Numbered from the stretch's first letter, positions 49,734 to 59,661 are shown. The stretch is 64,000 nucleotides of DNA from Gilliamella sp. ESL0443 (GCF_019469165.1 NZ_CP048263.1:682001-746000), one strand, 5' to 3'. Numbers and translations: made by a program. The notes: generated by a model not told the origin, from the sequence alone.

Positions 49734-50444
49734 ATGAAAAAGTTGGCTGAGCTTTATCGTGGTAAAGCAAAAACGGTTTACACTACTGACAACCCAGATC
49801 TATTAATCCTTGAATTTCGTAACGACACCTCGGCATTTGATGGACTGCGCATTGAGCAGTTAGATCGAAAGGGGATGGTCAATAATAAATTTAATTATTT
49901 TATTATGACCAAGTTACGTGAAGCAGGTATTCCAACTCAAGTTGAAGCCCTATTATCAGATAATGAAGTTTTAGTTAAAAAACTTGATATGGTGCCAGTT
50001 GAATGTGTCGTTCGTAATCGAGCTGCTGGTTCATTAGTAAAACGTTTAGGTGCTGAAGAAGGCAAAATCCTTAATCCCCCAACATTTGAACTTTTCTTAA
50101 AAAATGATGCCCTGCATGACCCTATGGTCAATGAGTCACACTGTAAAGCATTTGGCTGGGCAACGGATGAGCAGTTAGCAACGATGAAGGAACTTAGCTT
50201 TAAAATAAATACCGTGCTAACAGAGCTTTTTGATAAAGCCGGACTGATTTTAGTTGATTATAAATTAGAGTTTGGTCTATTTCATGGCGAAATCACATTA
50301 GGCGATGAGTTTTCACCAGATGGTTGCCGTTTATGGGAAAAACAGACCTTGAAAAAAATGGATAAAGATCGCTTCCGCCAAGGTTTAGGTGGTGTGATTG
50401 AGGCCTACGAAGAGGTAGCCAAACGTATTGGTGTTCCACTTTAA
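49734..50444 (+). CDS. purC: SAICAR synthetase
   Basis: 236 residues. [42 protein letters not shown] and [27 protein letters not shown] are PurC signatures; the enzyme couples aspartate to CAIR in purine synthesis. No clear PurR box was seen in the 238 bp upstream, which contain loose direct repeats of a GTTTATAAATAC-like unit near 49590-49640. The stop overlaps the next start (TAATG). Confidence 0.97.
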   Translation: MKKLAELYRGKAKTVYTTDNPDLLILEFRNDTSAFDGLRIEQLDRKGMVNNKFNYFIMTKLREAGIPTQVEALLSDNEVLVKKLDMVPVECVVRNRAAGSLVKRLGAEEGKILNPPTFELFLKNDALHDPMVNESHCKAFGWATDEQLATMKELSFKINTVLTELFDKAGLILVDYKLEFGLFHGEITLGDEFSPDGCRLWEKQTLKKMDKDRFRQGLGGVIEAYEEVAKRIGVPL

Positions 50445-50899
50445 TGTTTGCCCAATTTGATATCTCCTTTTTTTTATTATTAGGTTTAGCTGCACTGTGT
50501 TATATCACGCATAATAACACAGTGACCTTTGCAGTATTGCTACTGTTGTTATTCAAATTAACACCGCTAGCAACCTATTTTCCGTTCTTAAATCAATATG
50601 GATTAACCATTGGCATTGTCATTTTAACGGCGGCTATGATGGTTCCTTTAGCGGATGGCTCGTTAAAAATTACCGATATTGTAAAATCATTCACCACCTG
50701 GCAATCGTTACTGGCTATTTTAGTTGGCATATTAGTCTCATGGTTAGGCACGCGTGGTATATCCTTAATTGGTGCTCATCCAACTATAATTAATGGCTTA
50801 ATTATTGGTACACTTATTGGTGTTGCCTTTTTCAAAGGGATACCGGTTGGTCCATTGATTGCAGCAGGAATTTTATCCTTATTGATTGGAAAAAGTTAA
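50444..50899 (+). CDS. DUF441-family membrane protein (YeaL-like)
   Basis: 151 residues, four to five membrane helices. GLAALCYITHNNTVTFAVLLLLL, GLTIGIVILTAAMMVPLADG, SWLGTRGISLIGAHPTIINGLIIGTLIG and FFKGIPVGPLIAAGILSLL match YeaL as I recall it. Function unknown. It starts on the last base of the purC stop codon and ends 3 nt before tmcA, so it is embedded in a purC-tmcA operon, unlike its E. coli location. Confidence 0.85.
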   Translation: MFAQFDISFFLLLGLAALCYITHNNTVTFAVLLLLLFKLTPLATYFPFLNQYGLTIGIVILTAAMMVPLADGSLKITDIVKSFTTWQSLLAILVGILVSWLGTRGISLIGAHPTIINGLIIGTLIGVAFFKGIPVGPLIAAGILSLLIGKS

Positions 50900-50902
50900 T
50901 CA

Positions 50903-52768
50903 ATGATTAATAGCACCAGAAAGCTATGGGTATTAAACGGTTCGCATCCTCAATTATTTAATCAAGTCAGCGCTATTATTCAACAGCACCCGGGCGATTG
51001 GCTTACAGTTACCATAAAAACAGATTTGCCCGAAGCGATTAGCCATCATATTCATCCCAATCAAACCAAATCATTACTTGGCAAAGAGTTTAAACATGCT
51101 ATTTTCGATGCCACAGAAGGTTTTAATTTAGATGCTTTTGCGATGCTAGCCGGCACTTTAATCAAAGGTAGTGTGCTAATTTTATTACTGCCCGATGATT
51201 TGACCAATTGGGTGGACCAAGATAGTTTGCGTTGGAATGAATCTACAAAGCCGATTCGTGTGCCCAATTTTGTTCAACATTTACAACAAACCTTATCAAA
51301 ATTTGCCACAGAAAAGCCACCAGAGTTTACGAAGCAAGATGATGGGCAAAAGGATTTAACCGAGCAACAGTTAGTACTAAACCAACTCCTAAAAAGCAAT
51401 AGTCGTTTAAATATCTTAATAGCTAAACGAGGGCGCGGTAAATCAGCATTAGCTGGGCAATTTACTCATTATCATGAATGCTGGGTAACAGCACCGAATA
51501 AAAGTGCGCTAACGACTTTTTTTCAGTTTGCTAAACCAGGAACACCGTTTTATGCGCCAGATCAACTAATTGAAATGGTCGATCATCCATTTCCTGAATG
51601 GTTGATCATTGATGAAGCGGCGATGATCCCATTGCCAATGTTGGAGCAACTGCTAAAGCTGTCACCATCGACTAAAATCCTATTGATCACAACGGTAGAA
51701 GGTTACGAAGGAACAGGGCAGGGGTTTTTATTAAAATTACTGGACAGGCAAATTTGCCAGCGATTTTATCTTAATTCGCCTATTCGTTGGCAAGATAACG
51801 ATCAACTCGAACAACTTTGCGATAACTTATTGCTTAATGGCGTGATAAAATCGCAAACCAATGAGCAGGCTACGGTCTATTCGCTTAACGAAAGAACAGA
51901 TATCGACCTACTTAAGTCTATCTACAATTTATTAAAAACGGCTCATTATCAAACAACCTTAGTTGATTTAAGACGACTATTTGATGCAAAAAACTTAGCT
52001 GTTTGGCAGGCCAAAAAAGGTGATCAACTTATTGCTGGCGCAATTACGATTGATGAAGGTAATTTGACTGATGACTTAATCGATGCCGTTTGGAAAGGCA
52101 CACGCCGACCAAAAGGCAATCTTGTCGCGCAATCATTGGTTGCACATGCTGGTGATAAACTAGCGGCAAAACTAAAATCGGTCAGAATTAACCGTATTGC
52201 GGTTATAGAGCCTTATCGACGTCAACATATCGCCCTGAAGTTGGTTGAACATATCTATCAACAAGCAATGAAAAATCACAACGATTTTGTCTCTGTCAGT
52301 TTTGCTTACAGTGCCGTTAATTATCAATTTTGGCATAATTGTGGCTTTACCTTAGTCCATATTGCCAGCCATAAACAAGCCAATTCTGGTAGTTATTCAA
52401 TGATGGCAATCAAACCCATCACTCAGCAAGGTTATGAACTAAGCCAACGTTTAGCGGAAAATTTAAGGCGTAATAGCTATTGGCTAAATGCCATTATCGA
52501 TTTACCTTTCAGCCAACTCATCACTATTGATGATCAGCAGGCGTTAACTCATCAAGATCTTCAGGATCTGCAAGGATTTTGTAATTATCATCGACCGTTT
52601 GAAGCAACTTATCCGGCACTGTGTCGTCTAAAACAGGCAACAAATGGTAAAATACCTTCACTATTATTACAAAGTAGTGAATCGATAAATAAACTACCAA
52701 GTCGAAATGAGATGATCCAAGCTATCAAACAAGAAGTAAAAACATGGCTTGAAAAATTATCAAACTGA
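50903..52768 (+). CDS. tmcA: tRNA(Met) cytidine acetyltransferase
   Basis: 621 residues. After an N-terminal domain of about 150 residues comes an ATPase with Walker A IAKRGRGKSALAG near 175 and a DEAA motif in WLIIDEAAMIPLPML. A GNAT domain follows with VRINRIAVIEPYRRQHIALKLVEHI and SFAYSAVNYQFWHNCGF. TmcA acetylates C34 of elongator tRNA-Met. It is somewhat shorter than E. coli TmcA (671), mostly at the C-terminus. Confidence 0.94.
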   Translation: MINSTRKLWVLNGSHPQLFNQVSAIIQQHPGDWLTVTIKTDLPEAISHHIHPNQTKSLLGKEFKHAIFDATEGFNLDAFAMLAGTLIKGSVLILLLPDDLTNWVDQDSLRWNESTKPIRVPNFVQHLQQTLSKFATEKPPEFTKQDDGQKDLTEQQLVLNQLLKSNSRLNILIAKRGRGKSALAGQFTHYHECWVTAPNKSALTTFFQFAKPGTPFYAPDQLIEMVDHPFPEWLIIDEAAMIPLPMLEQLLKLSPSTKILLITTVEGYEGTGQGFLLKLLDRQICQRFYLNSPIRWQDNDQLEQLCDNLLLNGVIKSQTNEQATVYSLNERTDIDLLKSIYNLLKTAHYQTTLVDLRRLFDAKNLAVWQAKKGDQLIAGAITIDEGNLTDDLIDAVWKGTRRPKGNLVAQSLVAHAGDKLAAKLKSVRINRIAVIEPYRRQHIALKLVEHIYQQAMKNHNDFVSVSFAYSAVNYQFWHNCGFTLVHIASHKQANSGSYSMMAIKPITQQGYELSQRLAENLRRNSYWLNAIIDLPFSQLITIDDQQALTHQDLQDLQGFCNYHRPFEATYPALCRLKQATNGKIPSLLLQSSESINKLPSRNEMIQAIKQEVKTWLEKLSN

Positions 52769-52873
52769 CCAAATAAAGATCAGCTAATTTACGATCAAAA
52801 AATGAAAAGTCAGTTGCCGTCAGATGAAAACTACGTTTAAAATGACGCCGATTTTAAATAAAAGGATCCTATT

Positions 52874-53659
52874 GTGTTAGAAAATAAATCACAACATTCC
52901 AATTCTAAATCAGGTATAGAATACTTTTTCCAAGGCTGGTCTTTAGCATTTAGTCCTGGTTTAAAACGCTTTGTATTTTTACCGTTGCTGGCTAATATCG
53001 TTATTATGTCAGCGCTATTTTATTGGTTTTTTGTTTCAATCACTGGCATGGTGGATTGGGGCTTATCGTTTATGCCAAGTTGGTTGCACTGGTTGGGCTA
53101 CATCATTAGTGCTATTGTCATTTTAACTTTAACAATTTTATTTTGTTATTTTTTCAGTACGATAACCAACGTTATAGCTGCGCCTTTCAATGGTCTGCTG
53201 GCCGAACAGGTAGAAGCACAGCTCACCGGTGTACCTGCGCCTGATACCTCTTGGTTGAGTTTAATAAAAGACTTACCTCGCATCTTAAAGCGCGAGTTAC
53301 AAAAATTTGGCTATTATTTATTATGGGCGATTCCGATATTGCTAACCTACTTGATTCCCATCATCGGGCAATCGGTTACTCCGATAGTGTGGTTTTTATT
53401 TACTGCTTGGCAGATTAACATCCAATATGCGGATTACGCCTTTGATAACCACAAAATCTCTTTTGAGCGTATGCGCCAATTATTAAGACAAGATCGCGCT
53501 GACAATCTGCTATTTGGTATGTTAATCAGCTTCTTTACCATGTTACCATTATTGAATTTAATTATTATGCCAATTGCGGTTTGTGGCGCGACAGCGATGT
53601 GGGTTGATCGCTATCGTCACCAAGCTATTTTTGCAAGTAAAAGTCAGGACTTTCGATAA
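52874..53659 (+). CDS. cysZ: Sulfate transporter CysZ
   Basis: 261 residues from a GTG, supported by AAGGA 7 nt upstream. SGIEYFFQGWSLAFSPGLKRFVFLPLLANI and the helix FSTITNVIAAPFNGLLAEQVE are CysZ hallmarks; QINIQYADYAFDNHKISFERMRQLL follows and the membrane helices return at the end. CysZ moves sulfate across the inner membrane for cysteine synthesis. The stop is 1 nt from the convergent ypfN. Confidence 0.94.
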   Translation: MLENKSQHSNSKSGIEYFFQGWSLAFSPGLKRFVFLPLLANIVIMSALFYWFFVSITGMVDWGLSFMPSWLHWLGYIISAIVILTLTILFCYFFSTITNVIAAPFNGLLAEQVEAQLTGVPAPDTSWLSLIKDLPRILKRELQKFGYYLLWAIPILLTYLIPIIGQSVTPIVWFLFTAWQINIQYADYAFDNHKISFERMRQLLRQDRADNLLFGMLISFFTMLPLLNLIIMPIAVCGATAMWVDRYRHQAIFASKSQDFR

Positions 53660-53660
53660 T

Positions 53661-53846
53661 TTATTTTTGCTTAGGACGACTTGGCCAATCGTCGTCCTCA
53701 TCATCAGAATAAGGGATAGGTTTTATCCCTTTCTTTTTTTCTAAATAGTGCTTATAGCTTAGTTTATTCAGTGCTTTAATTGTATTAATAAAGATCCCCA
53801 CCAAAATAATAAGAATCACCCACCAATAATCTTTAAGCCACTCCAT
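53661..53846 (-). CDS. ypfN: YpfN family small membrane protein
   Basis: 61 residues. One N-terminal membrane helix (MEWLKDYWWVILIILVGIF) is followed by a basic segment and an acidic YSDDEDDDWPSRPKQK tail, the same layout as E. coli YpfN (UPF0370). Function unknown. It lies next to dapE, as in E. coli. Confidence 0.9.
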   Translation of the reverse strand: MEWLKDYWWVILIILVGIFINTIKALNKLSYKHYLEKKKGIKPIPYSDDEDDDWPSRPKQK

Positions 53847-53894
53847 TTAAATCCCCTTGAGTATTTAGCACAAAGCATGATCTCATATTAAAAT

Positions 53895-55022
53895 CTATAG
53901 TAACTTTTCTAAAATATCGATATAGATAGCTTGTAATGTAATGACATCTTGGCAATTTACATTTTCATTCACTTTATGAATAGTTTTATTTAACACACCA
54001 AGCTCAATCACCTGACAACCTAACTTAGCAATAAAACGCCCGTCGGATGTTCCGCCACTGGTTGATAATTTGGTATCAATTTGTGTAAAGGCCTTAATCG
54101 CGCTTGCTGCTGCATCAGTTAGCTCGCCTTGTGGTGTTAAAAATGGATGGCCGGACAAACGCCAATTTAACGTATAGTTTAAATGATGTTTTTGCAAAAT
54201 CGCCTCGACTTTTGCTTTAATCATCTCATCGGTTAACTCACTACTATAACGAAAATTAAATTGCACTGACAAATCACCAGGAACCACATTTTCAGCGCCG
54301 GTTCCACCATTAATATTGGCTATTTGCATTGTCGTTTGTGGAAAATATTCATTACCATTATCCCAAACCGTCGTTACCAGTTCATTCAAAGCGGGCGCAA
54401 ATTTATGCACCGGATTATCAGCAAGATGAGGATAAGCAACATGTCCCTGAATACCATGTACCACTAAATTGGCTGTCAAAGAGCCACGACGCCCATTCTT
54501 AATCTGATCACCAAGAACACTATCACTTGAAGGCTCACCAACAATACAGTAATCGATCTGTTCTTGACGTTTAATCAGCAAATCAACCACTTTTACTGTG
54601 CCATCGGTTGCATCTGCTTCCTCATCGGAAGTCAGTAAAAACGCGATCCGACCAGTATGGTCAGGATATTTTTTAACAAACGTCTCAGCGGCACAAACCA
54701 TAGCCGCTACGCCACTTTTCATATCGGCTGCGCCACGACCATACAAAACACCGTTTTCATCAATAGTTGGCTCAAAAGGGGGGTAACACCACTTACTCTC
54801 ATCCCCAGCTGGCACCACATCAGTATGACCGGCAAACATCAAGGTTTTACCACTACCATGGTAGGCCCAAAGGTTTTTCGTCTTACCAATATTTACCTCT
54901 TCAATCACAAAGCCTAACGGCTTTAGACGATCGATAATCATCTGCTGGCAGTTCTTATCATCGGGGCTTATTGATCTTTCAGCAATCAATGCTTTGGTTA
55001 GTGCAATAACAGGTTCAGTCAT
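53895..55022 (-). CDS. dapE: Succinyl-diaminopimelate desuccinylase
   Basis: 375 residues from the ATG at 55022; the frame is open further up, but [15 protein letters not shown] is the usual beginning. Metal ligands appear in [13 protein letters not shown] (H66, D68), [20 protein letters not shown] and the late [10 protein letters not shown]. DapE releases succinate to give LL-diaminopimelate for lysine and peptidoglycan. It follows yffB after 13 nt. Confidence 0.96.
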   Translation of the reverse strand: MTEPVIALTKALIAERSISPDDKNCQQMIIDRLKPLGFVIEEVNIGKTKNLWAYHGSGKTLMFAGHTDVVPAGDESKWCYPPFEPTIDENGVLYGRGAADMKSGVAAMVCAAETFVKKYPDHTGRIAFLLTSDEEADATDGTVKVVDLLIKRQEQIDYCIVGEPSSDSVLGDQIKNGRRGSLTANLVVHGIQGHVAYPHLADNPVHKFAPALNELVTTVWDNGNEYFPQTTMQIANINGGTGAENVVPGDLSVQFNFRYSSELTDEMIKAKVEAILQKHHLNYTLNWRLSGHPFLTPQGELTDAAASAIKAFTQIDTKLSTSGGTSDGRFIAKLGCQVIELGVLNKTIHKVNENVNCQDVITLQAIYIDILEKLL

Positions 55023-55035
55023 GGTGATCTCGATC

Positions 55036-55392
55036 TTATGATTTAGGTTTAACAAATTGCGAATAGCTCTCGTCAGAAAATCCCAACAAAGCCCGCTTAC
55101 CATCAACAAGTAGTGGACGCTTTAAAATAGAAGGATTAGCTAACATAATCTTGATAGCGGCATCTTGATTATCAACTTGATTACGTACTGTTTCGTCAAG
55201 CTTACGCCAAGTCGTACCACGAGTATTTAACAAACTCTGCCAATCAACAAGTTTTAATAACTGACTTAACAACTCAGCCGACAAGCCATCGGTTTTATAA
55301 TTATGAAATTGGTAACTAACTTGATGATCATTGAGCCAATTAAACGCTTTTTTCATGGTATCACAATTCTTAATCCCATAAATAATATACAT
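55036..55392 (-). CDS. yffB: ArsC/Spx-family protein YffB
   Basis: 118 residues. [18 protein letters not shown] carries a single N-terminal cysteine (C10), and [10 protein letters not shown] and [22 protein letters not shown] match the ArsC-like thioredoxin-fold family. A CxxC pair is absent and arsenate reduction is unlikely. Role unknown. yffB-dapE is the enterobacterial order. Confidence 0.9.
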   Translation of the reverse strand: MYIIYGIKNCDTMKKAFNWLNDHQVSYQFHNYKTDGLSAELLSQLLKLVDWQSLLNTRGTTWRKLDETVRNQVDNQDAAIKIMLANPSILKRPLLVDGKRALLGFSDESYSQFVKPKS

Positions 55393-55495
55393 AACTATTT
55401 GCCCTAATAAGAAAAGATAAATTGATTATAACAGCTAAAAAACAGCAAACAAAGGGAAAGCGGGTTTTATAAAATGGATGATTTTTTGATAAAAA

Positions 55496-55519
55496 AGTTG
55501 AGGAGCGGGGTTTTTGAGG
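55496..55519 (+). repeat. Dispersed repeat, copy d
   Basis: Exact core followed by GAGGT, 221 bp ahead of the adhesin copy 3 promoter; the whole stretch from here to the copy 3 start recurs almost unchanged ahead of copy 4. Confidence 0.9.
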
Positions 55520-55716
55520 TTCCAAATTTCGATTAAAAATTATCAAATTATCAAAATTACGCATCACTCAGGTAAATTTTTTCAGAATCTTAATTATAGT
55601 TTTTTTAAGGTTTGTAAACGAGATGATTTTAATTAAAACAAGAGTTGGTCGATCCTTTCAAGATCTTTACTTGCGATCTTCTTTACGAATATTAACGATC
55701 CAAAACAAAAAAAGAA

Positions 55717-55745
55717 TTGCATCGTATTTTTCCAGTAACTATACT
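55717..55745 (+). promoter_or_regulatory. Promoter of adhesin copy 3
   Basis: TTGCAT, 17 bp, TATACT, about 80 nt before the family ATG at 55827. A conserved TACGAATATTAACGATCC lies about 25 bp upstream of the -35 and may bind a regulator. Confidence 0.75.
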
Positions 55746-55841
55746 CTTTTACCGTTTTAGCGGGATGGCTAAAATTCAAACAAAACCGTAAATAAATCAA
55801 AAATATACTTGACAGGATTGTCGCAGATGTTCTATAATTTT

Positions 55842-55862
55842 CAACAGGCAACAGGCAACAGG
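55842..55862 (+). repeat. Heptanucleotide tract (CAACAGG)x3, copy 3
   Basis: Three exact units. The ATG at 55827 is in frame 0 and the protein in frame 2 (coordinate modulo 3), so the copy is out of frame; one more unit brings them together. Confidence 0.92.
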
Positions 55863-55957
55863 CAACTTGGCCAACCTCTAATTTAAATTCGCCAAAGTTA
55901 AGTTCCCAGCGTTTATTCTTCACCAAAGTTTATTTTTTCACGCAATTATGCGGAATT

Positions 55958-57397
55958 TTGCAAATTTTCTCGCGATCTTTTTTTCGATCCTACTTTAGAT
56001 CCTTCTTGCGATCCTCTTTTCGATCTAATTTATTCCGGCAGATTTTTTTAGGTATGGCTGTTTTACTTTCTTTTACCAGCCATGCATTAACCTCTAAAAC
56101 CTCAAATGTGATTCACGGTAATGCGCCGTATTTGACTTTCGATGGTGGTCGCACGCGAGCGGTTGATACTGATAGTCTGCTTAGTATTACTTTATCAAAT
56201 GGTGTGCAATACACGCCTTCAACTAATACTTCATCTCCTGAAAATCCAATCGTGTTGCCTGTTGCTGGTCAAAGTTTTTCTGATATAGGCATGTTCGTTC
56301 CTACTGATACTAATTCAGTCGATTTAAGTGCTCTTATCGCTCCTCCTTATAATTACTGGGGGGATTATGATGGCGATTCAGACGTTACAGCTACAGGTTC
56401 TTTACGTGTATCTATCTCCTCTATAAGGCTAAGGACCGGTTCTAGATATTATTCACGTAGTACCGTGCTAGAGATTTGTACAGCACCTTATGAGGTTAGC
56501 TTATATAGTACTGGTGGTACTTTATCGACACGTTATGGGGTTCCTAGTAGTAGTACTTTCAATGCAAGTTATGTGACTTATTATGTTACTCCTAATCCTA
56601 ATAATGAGCCAAAGGTTTGTTTTGCTGATCCAGCGGAGGATGTGTTTACACATGATGGTATTCGTACTTCGATGTGGGACCCTGCGTATGGTTTTCTTCC
56701 TCAGTCAACTGACTCATATGATAAGAACTTTCCGACTACAGGTGCCAACAACATGTCCTTTAATTTACGCCTTGCTGGTAATAATCAAGCATTGTCTTGG
56801 TCTCCTGTCTCGCGAGGTGGTATCACGGCGACTATGACCAATTCTACAGCGAAAGGCGTACGGGTTACCTTAACTGGCCCTGTTGCAACTGAATCCCAAT
56901 GGAATTCCAGCAATCCTGGTCCTATTACTAAGCCTACTTTGCCTCAGACATTCGAGTTAGTTGGTCGAGATAGTAGTGGTAAAGCTATCGTTAAATATGG
57001 TTTTACATTAAAACAATGGTTTGTCAACCGAGGTAAAGGCTATTACTCCTATCCTAGTATGGAGTCCTGGTGTAATAGTATTGGTTATCGTATGCCTACG
57101 ATTAAAGATTTAACTAATGCAAAAGGTTATGAAGCGACTGGTGCTGAACCTTCATCATCTTATGGTGTTTATTATCAGCATAGCATTGGTGCTGGCTTTA
57201 TTGCGGAGTGGGGTAATCTAGGCCTATATAAAGATGCTAACTTTAGTACTAACAACTCTTATCCTAACAAGCTCTGGACCAATGTTATAGCTCCTTACTA
57301 CGATAATCGGTTTGTTGTTTATCTTGATGATGGCGGTATATATTGGGCTTATATTGGCTCTGATATCACTTTGAAAGGGCTTTGTACTTTACCTTAG
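55958..57397 (+). CDS. Secreted adhesin-like paralogue, copy 3 (frame-off)
   Basis: 479 residues if the TTG at 55958 is used; the frame is open without a stop from 55838 through the heptamers. The family ATG at 55827 is out of frame. The leader repeats a four-residue unit (RSFFRSYFRSFLRSSF) before a hydrophobic core ending TSHA and mature LTSKTSN. The acidic loop is altered to WGDYDGDSDV. ICTAPY, VCFA, FELVGRDSSGKAIVKYGF, WCNSIGYRMPTIKDLTNA, GFIAEWGNL and LCTLP follow. A block from about 56698 to 57050 is nearly identical to copy 6. Confidence 0.75.
   Translation: MQIFSRSFFRSYFRSFLRSSFRSNLFRQIFLGMAVLLSFTSHALTSKTSNVIHGNAPYLTFDGGRTRAVDTDSLLSITLSNGVQYTPSTNTSSPENPIVLPVAGQSFSDIGMFVPTDTNSVDLSALIAPPYNYWGDYDGDSDVTATGSLRVSISSIRLRTGSRYYSRSTVLEICTAPYEVSLYSTGGTLSTRYGVPSSSTFNASYVTYYVTPNPNNEPKVCFADPAEDVFTHDGIRTSMWDPAYGFLPQSTDSYDKNFPTTGANNMSFNLRLAGNNQALSWSPVSRGGITATMTNSTAKGVRVTLTGPVATESQWNSSNPGPITKPTLPQTFELVGRDSSGKAIVKYGFTLKQWFVNRGKGYYSYPSMESWCNSIGYRMPTIKDLTNAKGYEATGAEPSSSYGVYYQHSIGAGFIAEWGNLGLYKDANFSTNNSYPNKLWTNVIAPYYDNRFVVYLDDGGIYWAYIGSDITLKGLCTLP
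55974..56025 (+). repeat. Five GATC sites at exact 12-bp spacing, copy 3
   Basis: GATC at 55974, 55986, 55998, 56010 and 56022. Each falls in the same codon phase and gives Arg-Ser every four residues. Confidence 0.92.
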
Positions 57398-57437
57398 TAT
57401 CATCCATCGTGCGATAAAAAGCGATTTTGTGGTTTAG

Positions 57438-57480
57438 CCTCCCCCGTACATCATCATCCCTCAACAGGGGGGGGATTTTT
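57438..57480 (+). terminator. Terminator after adhesin copy 3
   Basis: CCTCCCCC (57438-57445) can pair with eight G (57467-57474), followed by ATTTTTT. The same hairpin design with 7 and 9 G follows copies 4 and 5. Confidence 0.65.
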
Positions 57481-57584
57481 TGAGCAATAGTAGTTTCAGC
57501 GTTTAAAATTCCACCTTGCAATGTTGCCATATGAATCATTTGGCTCTAAATGATGATGTGTTTTAATTATTTTTATATCAGAAA

Positions 57585-57608
57585 AGTTGAGGAGCGGGGT
57601 TTTTGAGG
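57585..57608 (+). repeat. Dispersed repeat, copy e
   Basis: Exact core followed by GAGGT, 221 bp before the copy 4 promoter. Confidence 0.9.
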
Positions 57609-57805
57609 TTCCAAATTTCGATTAAAAATTATCAAATTATCAAAATTACTCATCACTCAGGTAAATTTTTTCAGGATCTTAATTATAGTTTTTTAAAGGT
57701 TTGTAAGGAAGATGATTTTAATTAAAACAATAGATAGTCGATCCTTTCAAGATCTTTACTTGCGATCTTCTTTACGAATATTAACGATCCAAAACAAAAA
57801 AAGAA

Positions 57806-57834
57806 TTGCATCGTATTTTTCCAGTAACTATACT
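57806..57834 (+). promoter_or_regulatory. Promoter of adhesin copy 4
   Basis: TTGCAT, 17 bp, TATACT; the upstream 220 bp are almost identical to copy 3. Confidence 0.75.
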
Positions 57835-57930
57835 CTTTTACCGTTTTAGCGGGATGGCTAAAATTCAAACAAAACCGTAAATAAATCAAAAATATACTTG
57901 ACAGGATAGTCGAATATGTTCTATAATTTT

Positions 57931-57951
57931 CAACAGGCAACAGGCAACAGG
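57931..57951 (+). repeat. Heptanucleotide tract (CAACAGG)x3, copy 4
   Basis: Three exact units after the ATG at 57916; out of frame by the same phase as copies 1 and 3. Confidence 0.92.
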
Positions 57952-58046
57952 CAACTTGGCCAACCTCTAATTTAAATTCGCCAAAGTTAAGTTCCCAGCG
58001 TTTATTCTTCACCAAAGTTTATTTTTTCACGCAATTATGCGGAATT

Positions 58047-59498
58047 TTGCAAATTTTCTCGCGATCTTTTTTTCGATCCTACTATAGATCCTTCTTGCGA
58101 TCCTCTTTTCGATCTAATTTATTCCGGCAGATTTTTTTAGGTGTGGCTATTTTACCTTCTTTTTCCAGCCATGCATTAACCTCTAAAACCTCGAATGTGA
58201 TTCACGGTAATGCGCCGTATTTAACTTTTGATGGTGGTCGTACTCGCGTTGTTGATACAAATGGGCTGCTTGGTATTACTCTATCTGATGGTACACAATA
58301 CACGCCTTTAAATAATACCTCATCTACAACGCCAATCGTCTTGCCTGATGAAGAGCAAAGTTTTGCTGATATAGACATGTTTGTTCCAACTGATACTGAT
58401 TCAGTCGCTTTAAGTTCTCTTATCGGTCCTCCTAATAATTATTGGGGGGATGATGATGGTGATAATGACGTTACTGTTACTGGTTCTTTAAGTTTATCTA
58501 TCGTCGATAATAACAATCAAGCTGTATCACGTAATTCCGTATTAACGATTTGTAATTCTCCTTATAGGGTTACGTTATCAAGTACTAACGGCACATTATC
58601 CACACGTTATGGCGTTCCTAATAGTAGTGATTTCAGTGCCAATGTTGTGACGTATTTCGTTAATCCTAAGGCTACGTCGATGGTTTGTTTCACCAGACCT
58701 AATTTAAAAAATGCTAAGCTTGGTGATGATATTTTGTTCCCATATCATGATTATGCTGGTCCGTCTTTTATGTGGGACCCTGCTAATGGTTTTATCCCTC
58801 AGTCAACTGACCCTTCACGTTATGGTTCAAACTTTCCTACTACTGGCGCTAATGGACTGTACTTTGACTTAGATATTAAAGGTGTTAGTCAACCTTTGTC
58901 TTGGTCTTCATTATCTCAGGGGGGAATCACAGTTACAATGTCTAATTCAACTGCTGCAAGCGTACGTGTTACTTTAACGGGTCCTTTCGCTACCGAATTC
59001 CAGCATAATTCAGACAATCCTGGTCTTATTTCCAAACCTATTTTGCCTCAGACCTTTGAGTTGGTCGGTCGTGATGGTCAAGGTAATCCTGTTATTAAAT
59101 ATGGTTTCACATTGAAGCAGTGGTTCGTCAACCGTGGTACTAAGTGGGACGATTATTCTCCTGCCTTATCTTGGTGTAATAGTATTGGTTATCGAATGCC
59201 TCTCATAAAGGATTTAACCAATGCAACTTGTCGTGGTAAACATTCAGGCGATTGGTGTGAAGGTTTCGTCGGCGCCACACCTTCCTCACCTGGTAATTAT
59301 TTCCAACGTAGAATTGGCTCTGGCTTTTTCAATGAGTGGGGTCCTCTTAGCGACTTTGGCGTTGGCTTCACCCATGACTCTTGGTACTGGACTAGTGACG
59401 TGAATGGTAGTAGTTTGCGGCATGTCGTGCAAACCTTCCACGGTGGTGTGGATAGGCGCACCGACAGCCCCCATGCCTCGCTCTGCTCATATCCTTAG
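58047..59498 (+). CDS. Secreted adhesin-like paralogue, copy 4 (frame-off)
   Basis: 483 residues if the TTG at 58047 is used; the ATG at 57916 is out of frame. The leader is nearly the same as in copy 3; the signal peptide ends SSHA, then LTSKTSN. WGDDDGDNDV, ICNSPY, VCFT and FELVGRDGQGNPVIKYGF are followed by WCNSIGYRMPLIKDLTNA, an extra cysteine pair (TCRGKHSGDWCEG), GFFNEWGPL, YWTSDVNG and LCSYP. The segment 58797-59150 is nearly identical to copy 5 and clearly different in codons from copies 3 and 6. Confidence 0.75.
   Translation: MQIFSRSFFRSYYRSFLRSSFRSNLFRQIFLGVAILPSFSSHALTSKTSNVIHGNAPYLTFDGGRTRVVDTNGLLGITLSDGTQYTPLNNTSSTTPIVLPDEEQSFADIDMFVPTDTDSVALSSLIGPPNNYWGDDDGDNDVTVTGSLSLSIVDNNNQAVSRNSVLTICNSPYRVTLSSTNGTLSTRYGVPNSSDFSANVVTYFVNPKATSMVCFTRPNLKNAKLGDDILFPYHDYAGPSFMWDPANGFIPQSTDPSRYGSNFPTTGANGLYFDLDIKGVSQPLSWSSLSQGGITVTMSNSTAASVRVTLTGPFATEFQHNSDNPGLISKPILPQTFELVGRDGQGNPVIKYGFTLKQWFVNRGTKWDDYSPALSWCNSIGYRMPLIKDLTNATCRGKHSGDWCEGFVGATPSSPGNYFQRRIGSGFFNEWGPLSDFGVGFTHDSWYWTSDVNGSSLRHVVQTFHGGVDRRTDSPHASLCSYP
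58063..58114 (+). repeat. Five GATC sites at exact 12-bp spacing, copy 4
   Basis: GATC at 58063, 58075, 58087, 58099 and 58111. Confidence 0.92.
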
Positions 59499-59621
59499 TA
59501 TTTATTTCTTCTTCCTTAAGCCTTAAAACTTGGGGGTATAAAGGAGTAGTTAAATTATTAAGAAATATTTGAATTGAAGAGTCAAGGTAGTTTTCAGATA
59601 AAAATTGATTTTGTGGTTTAG

Positions 59622-59661
59622 CCCCTCCGGATATCATCATCCCTCAACCGGGGGGGATTTT
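59622..59661 (+). terminator. Terminator after adhesin copy 4
   Basis: CCCCTCCGG (59622-59630) pairs with CCGGGGGGG (59648-59656) over 9 bp with one T-G, then ATTTTT. Confidence 0.7.

Noticed and set aside
55022-55109. N-terminal extension of DapE by 29 residues
   Set aside because: It would overlap yffB; the ATG at 55022 gives the usual MTEPVIAL start and length.
55633-55926. Minus-strand ORF of 97 residues upstream of copy 3, nearly identical at 57722-58015 and similar at 61706-61927
   Set aside because: It is the reverse strand of the conserved promoter/leader DNA. It has no ribosome site of note, and its conservation is explained by the repeated adhesin unit.
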